This document shows positions 60,001 to 64,000 of a stretch of 64,000 nt of DNA, piece after piece (within the stretch, counting starts at the first letter, position 1; each line of letters starts with the position of its first letter). Below the pieces are notes generated by a model, which had not been told where the DNA came from, searched no databases, and was given only the letters and a program-made list of their open reading frames with translations. The stretch is from positions 3,286,001 through 3,350,000 of the forward strand of contig NZ_JBJKFD010000001.1 in assembly GCF_049723905.1 (NCBI RefSeq), in the 5' to 3' direction. The stretch is from G963665185 sp049723905 (GTDB lineage Bacteria; Desulfobacterota; Desulfovibrionia; Desulfovibrionales; Desulfovibrionaceae). A program made the position numbers and the translations under genes.

Positions 60001-60831
60001 ATGCAGGTTATTGATTTCAGGTTCCGCCCCAACACGCAGGCGACCATCGACGGGTTCACCACCAGCACCATGTTCAAGGGCATGTTTGAAAAGATCGATC
60101 TCAGCCACATGAAGGCCCAGACCGTTCCCGAAATCGTCGAAGATCTGAAAAAGCACAGTGTGGTCAAGGCCGTCATTACCGGCCGTGATTGCGAATCCAC
60201 CTACGATGCCGGTTCCAACAACGGCGGCGTCATCAATTTTGTACAAAGCTTTCCCGACATTTTCATCGGATTCGTGGGGCTCGATCCCCACAAGGGCATG
60301 AAGGCCGTTAAAGAGCTGCAGGACTCCGTGCAAAACAAGGGCATGAGCGGCGCGTCCATCGACCCCTATCTGGCCAAGATTCCGGCCAACGACGCCAAGT
60401 ACTATCCCCTGTATGCCAAGTGCTGCGAGCTGGACATTCCCATGGTCATTTCCACCGGCCCCGCCACCCTGGTGCCCGGTGCGGTTATGGAACATGCCGC
60501 TCCCCGGTTCATCGATTCCGTGGCCCGCGACTTTCCGGAACTCAAAATCGTCATCAGCCACGGCGGCTACCCCTGGGTTCAGGAAGCCATCATGGTGGCG
60601 GAACGGAACTACAACGTGTTCATGGAACTGTCCGAATACGAGCAGCATCCCGGTTCCGAGGCGTATGTCCAGGCGGCAAACACCATCATTCCGGACAAGA
60701 TCCTGTTTGCCAGCGCCCACCCCGGCGTGGATTTCCGCCAGGCCATGAATTTGTACAACGAACTCCCCTTTGCCGCCGACGTGCGTGAGAACATCATGTA
60801 CAACAACGCCGCAAAGGTTTTGGGCCTTTAG
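60001..60831 (+). CDS. Amidohydrolase-2 family protein without canonical metal ligands
   Basis: A 276-residue TIM-barrel of the amidohydrolase-2/ACMSD group. The usual HxH on strand 1 is replaced by RFR (VIDFRFRPNT), the strand-5 histidine by serine (PMVISTGP), and the strand-8 aspartate by alanine (LFASAHPGVD); the strand-6 histidine (VISHGGYPW) remains. So it probably lacks the normal metal centre and may be a metal-independent lactonase-type hydrolase or decarboxylase. AAAGGAG precedes the ATG. It is divergent from the dehydrogenase operon and has its own sigma54 promoter. Its last 31 bp form the left edge of a tandem duplication. Confidence 0.8.
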   Translation: MQVIDFRFRPNTQATIDGFTTSTMFKGMFEKIDLSHMKAQTVPEIVEDLKKHSVVKAVITGRDCESTYDAGSNNGGVINFVQSFPDIFIGFVGLDPHKGMKAVKELQDSVQNKGMSGASIDPYLAKIPANDAKYYPLYAKCCELDIPMVISTGPATLVPGAVMEHAAPRFIDSVARDFPELKIVISHGGYPWVQEAIMVAERNYNVFMELSEYEQHPGSEAYVQAANTIIPDKILFASAHPGVDFRQAMNLYNELPFAADVRENIMYNNAAKVLGL

Positions 60832-62146
60832 TATACCTCCTTCCTCCGCAAGGTGTGGCAACGCATCTTGCGGAGAAATCCGCCCCACAGCGCGTATGGC
60901 CGAACCATTTTCCCGCTGACTTGCCGGTCGGCTCACCGGCCGGTTCACGCTGCAACGCAAGGGGCCTTGCTCACCTTCTCTTTCCTTTCGGCTGTATGCA
61001 GCAGCCGCCCCCGAAAATCTCCTTCAAATCGAATTCCGGTTTGGTCCTTTGTCGCACTGGGGGGTGGATAATCCCCCCTTTCCAAGCAGCCTAAGTTTTC
61101 GCGGGGGCTATATTATGTTGCCATATCACGTGGGGGGGCCGCAGGGCAGGCTGTTGCGCGGTACGGAAACCTGCGAAATCGGCTGGACAATGTTATCGCT
61201 TGTTGGGTTGGCGGCAAAGCCAAGAAGCGCCAACTTTATGGGCTGCAGATGATGAAAGGTTGTGGCGGGTTTGGTTTAACATACTGTTTACAATAAACAT
61301 TATTTATTGGTATGTTTTTTGTTAGTGTGTGCTTACGTTGGTGTGTGATGAAGGAATGCGGCTGCTGCTTTCTGTTGGCGTGTTGCTTCCGGTTCGGGGC
61401 ATGTGCTCTGTGGTGGCCCCAGGCTTCACGTGCAGCCAACGTTTGACAAATTGGGCAGTAGGCCTGCCCCTAAAAATTTTATGCCCAGGAGTATACGCCA
61501 TGACGTTGCCCAAGTTTTCTCTCTTCGCAGTGTTGTTTGTTGCTGTCTCCCTCATGTCAGCAGCACCCGTTTTGGCAAGCACCAAGATGAGCCCGGAGAA
61601 GTGTGCGGCCGTTGGTTCTGCCGTGGTGCATTGCTACGATTGCATGGAATACAAGTACCTGGGGAAGGCTTCCGTTCTGACGGGCTACGAAGAATCCGGA
61701 GGCGAGAAGTACTGCGTGGTGGCTAATGAGGCCAAGGCCGCCTGTGCCAGCCGCTTTGGAGTAAATAGGAATGCAATTGGGTATTACACGACGTTCTCGG
61801 TTGGCGGAGTAAAGAAGGAAGAAATTTACGGCACGTCCTGCATAGACAGGGTTGGGAAGCCGTAGGCCCCGGCTCTGGGCGTCTTGAGCAAGAAAGGAAG
61901 GAAGCCCCAGCTCGTTTTGTTCACCAAACGAGCTCCCTTCCGTACGGAGATTGCAACCCGCCTGATGGATGCAACTTGAAAGTTCATCTGTCTGCCCTTG
62001 TGGGCATATCCTCTTTACAAGTCGTCATGTATTTTTATTAGTTCGGTAAAGATATTCTTAAGCACGGTGTGCACAATGCATTGGCATTGGTTGTTTCCTG
62101 CTGCTACAGGGGTTTTGCCTCTTTGTTGCGTTGCCAAATACCTTTA
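60801..62146. repeat. Tandem duplication, unit 1 (1346 bp)
   Basis: The unit starts inside the amidohydrolase 3' end (CAACAACGCCGCAAAGG) and ends at TTGCCAAATACCTTTA. It is followed directly by a second copy. It contains one small secreted protein gene (61500). From 60832 to 61499 there is no convincing gene: a GC-rich inverted repeat (CCGGTCGGCTCACCGGCCGG near 60930) and an AT-rich leader. 61866-62146 holds a hairpin AGCTCGTTT/AAACGAGCT and no gene. Confidence 0.88.
61500..61865 (+). CDS. Secreted cysteine-rich small protein, copy 1
   Basis: A 121-residue exported protein. The signal peptide MTLPKFSLFAVLFVAVSLMS is cleaved after VLA near residue 26. The mature part has six cysteines (KCAAVG, HCYDC, KYCVV, AACAS, TSCID), probably disulfide-paired, and no known domain. 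AGGAG lies eight bases before the ATG. It is paralogous to the gene at 62848. Signal peptide and central YLGKASVLTGYEESGG are identical in the two, while three other blocks differ. Function unknown. Confidence 0.75.
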   Translation: MTLPKFSLFAVLFVAVSLMSAAPVLASTKMSPEKCAAVGSAVVHCYDCMEYKYLGKASVLTGYEESGGEKYCVVANEAKAACASRFGVNRNAIGYYTTFSVGGVKKEEIYGTSCIDRVGKP

Positions 62147-63492
62147 CAACAACGCCGCAAAGGTTTTGGGCCTTTAGTATACCTCCTTCCTCCGCAAGGT
62201 GTGGCAACGCATCTTGCGGAGAAATCCGCCCCACAGCGCGTATGGCCGAACCATTTTCCCGGCTGACTTGCCGGTCGGCTCACCGGCCGGTTCTCGCTGC
62301 AGCGCAAGGGGCCTTGCTCACCCTTTCTTTCCTTTCGGCTGTATGCAGCAGCCGCCCCCGAAAATCTCCTTCAAATCGAATTCCGGTTTGGTCCTTTGTC
62401 GCACTGGGGGGTGGATAATCCCCCCCTTTCCAAGCAGCCTAAGTTTTCGCGGGGGCTATATTATGTTGCCATATCACGTGGGGGGGCCGCAGGGCAGGCT
62501 GTTGCGCGGTACGGAAACCTGCGAAATCGGCTGGACAATGTTATCGCTTGCTGGGTTGGCGGCAAAGCCAAGAAGCGCCAACTTTATGGGCTGCATGTGA
62601 TGAAAGGTTGTGGCGGGTTTGGTTTAACATACTGTTTCCCATAAACATTATTTATTGGTATGTTTTTTGTTAGTGTGTGCTTACGTTGGTGTGTGATGAA
62701 GGAATGCGGCTGCTGCTTTCTGTCGGCGTGTTGCTTCCGGTTCGGGGCGTGTGCTCTGTGGTGGTCCCGGGCTTCACGTGCAGCCAAGGTTTGCCAAATT
62801 GGGCAGTAGGCCTGCCCCTAAAAATTTTATGCCCAGGAGTATACGCCATGACGTTGCCCAAGTTTTCTCTCTTCGCAGTGTTGTTTGTTGCTGTCTCCCT
62901 CATGTCAGCAGCACCCGTTTGGGCCAGCTCAAAGGCAAGCCCGGAGAGTTGTGCGGCCGTTGGTGCTGTCGTGGTGCATTGCTACGATTGCGGGCATTAC
63001 AAGTACCTGGGGAAGGCTTCCGTTCTGACGGGCTACGAAGAATCCGGAGGCGAGAAGTACTGCGTGGTGGTTGCCGATGCCACGGCCGCCTGTTCCAGCC
63101 GCTTTGGAGTAAATAGGTATGCAATTGGGTATTACACGACGTTCCGTATTGGCGGAGGATCGCGGGACGAAACGCACGACACGAGCTGCATAGACAGGGT
63201 TGGGAAGCCGTAGGCCCCGGCTCTGGGCGTCTTGAGCAAGAAAGGAAGGATGCCCCAGCTCGTTTTGTTCACCAAACGAGCTCCCTTCCGTACGGAGATT
63301 GCAACCCGCCTGATGGATGCAACTTGAAAGTTCATCTGCCTGCCCTTGTGGGCATATCCTCTCTACAAGTCGTCATGTATTTTTATTAGTTCGGTAAAGA
63401 TATTCTTAAGCACGCTGTGCACAATGCATTGGCATTGGTTGTTTCCTGCTGCTACAGGGTTTTTGCCTCTTTGTTGCGTTGCCAAATACCTT
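62147..63492. repeat. Tandem duplication, unit 2
   Basis: Second copy of the unit at 60801, starting again with CAACAACGCC, now a severed tail of the amidohydrolase gene with no coding role. It ends at TTGCCAAATACCTT, where unique sequence CAACAATGTACGCG begins. The shared CAACAA at both joints suggests a short-homology duplication. Outside the small gene the copies differ only by scattered substitutions and a few indels. 62178-62847 and 63214-63492 show no gene. Confidence 0.88.
62848..63213 (+). CDS. Secreted cysteine-rich small protein, copy 2
   Basis: A 121-residue paralogue of the protein at 61500. The signal peptide is the same to the residue before cleavage (VWA). All six cysteines are kept. 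The changed blocks are SKASPESCAAVGAVV, the residues after HCYDC (GHY for MEY), VADATAACSS, and FRIGGGSRDETHDT. Most base differences in these blocks change the amino acid. Same ribosome site and leader as copy 1. Confidence 0.75.
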   Translation: MTLPKFSLFAVLFVAVSLMSAAPVWASSKASPESCAAVGAVVVHCYDCGHYKYLGKASVLTGYEESGGEKYCVVVADATAACSSRFGVNRYAIGYYTTFRIGGGSRDETHDTSCIDRVGKP

Positions 63493-63797
63493 CAACAATG
63501 TACGCGATTTTCAAATTATCCGGTCTACAAAAGCGAACAGCCGCCTGTTTTTTCTGTTTTACTGAAAAATGGTTAGAACCATGAATTTCGGTGGTGGAAA
63601 TTTCTTTGGAAAATATTTGTTTTTCCGGTGTGTTATGTCGTTTTTTGAATCCTTCCCCTTAAGGGCAGTTTTTTTGACTTTTCTGCAGTCCAACACTAGT
63701 GTCGTTTTCGTGTCGTGCGATGGCCGAATTGGTGATCCTGTTTTTGGGCCATCCGCGGCAATATTTTTTTCATTTAACGATTACACACAGTTGGCCC
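63493..63797. other. Gene-free region before the PAS protein
   Basis: 305 bp of rather AT-rich unique sequence after the duplication. No gene, hairpin or clear promoter was recognised. It presumably holds the promoter of the gene at 63798. Confidence 0.5.
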
Positions 63798-64000
63798 ATG
63801 GAAAATACATCCTTGCCGACGGATATACTGCACGCCTACATGTCGGATCTCCTGGATTCGTTCGGGGAGGCCATTGCCATTTCAGACTGCTACGGGAACA
63901 TGATCTATGTGAACTCGAAGCATTCGGAGCTTACCGGCATAGCCCCCCAGGACATTCTTGGGAAAAAGGCAATGGACATGGTGGAGCAGGGCGCGTTCGA
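63798..64000 (+). CDS. PAS-domain protein, N-terminal part; possible sigma54 activator
   Basis: An open frame from ATG 63798 to the window edge gives 67 residues: a short helical start (LPTDILHAYMSDLLDSFGEA) leading into a PAS domain (IAISDCYGNMIYVNSKHSEL, TGIAPQDILGKKAMDMVE). This opening is typical of PAS-containing sigma54 enhancer-binding proteins and of PAS histidine kinases. Location beside sigma54-promoted genes favours the activator, but its AAA+ and DNA-binding domains would lie outside the window. Confidence 0.55.
   Translation, partial: MENTSLPTDILHAYMSDLLDSFGEAIAISDCYGNMIYVNSKHSELTGIAPQDILGKKAMDMVEQGAF

Noticed and set aside
60855..61252. Short frames in the leader of each duplication unit (also 62069-62644)
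   Set aside because: They differ between the two copies through indels and have no ribosome sites; the conserved coding signal begins only at 61500 and 62848.
1..64000. tRNA or rRNA genes
   Set aside because: No TTCGA-type T-loop with matching acceptor stem and CCA context, and no rRNA-like segment, was noticed on either strand.

Overview
The window looks like chromosomal DNA of a sulfite/sulfate-respiring member of the Desulfovibrionales. This is an inference from content: a futalosine-type menaquinone operon, a probable sulfolactate sulfo-lyase with its own uptake system, a small siroheme-type Fe-S protein, TRAP and TTT organic-acid importers, a Cache-domain chemoreceptor, and dispersed ~120-bp palindromic repeats of a kind common in that group. 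No rRNA, tRNA or CRISPR array was seen.

Left part (1-20 kb), mostly housekeeping: a partial DUF362 protein, plsY, a nickel/cobalt ECF transporter (cbiO, cbiQ, periplasmic DUF4198 protein), a small tandem-repeat protein behind a sigma28-like promoter, an exported hydrolase, and ilvBN behind a valine-rich leader peptide and attenuator. Then a receiver-only response regulator, a RuvC-like protein, a DHH phosphoesterase and a Rossmann-PAS histidine kinase. The futalosine genes follow: mqnD, divergent from a tetR-mqnE-mqnC-mqnA operon, with a strong palindromic operator between them. A KAP-type P-loop NTPase with an abrupt AT-rich second half ends this part.

Middle part (20-45 kb), catabolic cassettes: a GntR-controlled locus for (2R)-sulfolactate (suyAB plus a TTT importer, splitting sulfolactate to pyruvate and sulfite); a lipoprotein adenosine deaminase; a DeoR-controlled locus (ABC sugar importer, mutarotase-like protein, kinase, DeoC aldolase) best read as deoxyribose or nucleoside-sugar use; a radical SAM protein; and a TRAP importer behind a sigma54 promoter.

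Right part (45-64 kb), accessory. An AT-rich orphan gene and an IS5/IS427-type element with broken transposase frames precede a GC-rich block: a glycolate/D-lactate-type oxidase (Fe-S and FAD subunits), two transporter remnants, an MFS carrier and an IclR regulator. The block ends at a TnpB fragment that runs into an AbrB-like gene. Beyond it lie a chemoreceptor, a TauE/SafE permease, a beta-hydroxyacid-type dehydrogenase and a metal-ligand-poor amidohydrolase. The dehydrogenase, amidohydrolase and, tentatively, chemoreceptor have sigma54-type promoters and share a palindromic upstream motif (TTGCA-N4-TGCAA type) with the TRAP importer 16 kb away. This looks like one dispersed sigma54 regulon. 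A PAS-domain protein cut by the right edge could be its activator. Next to it a 1346-bp tandem duplication carries two secreted cysteine-rich proteins that differ in discrete blocks while their surroundings stay almost identical.
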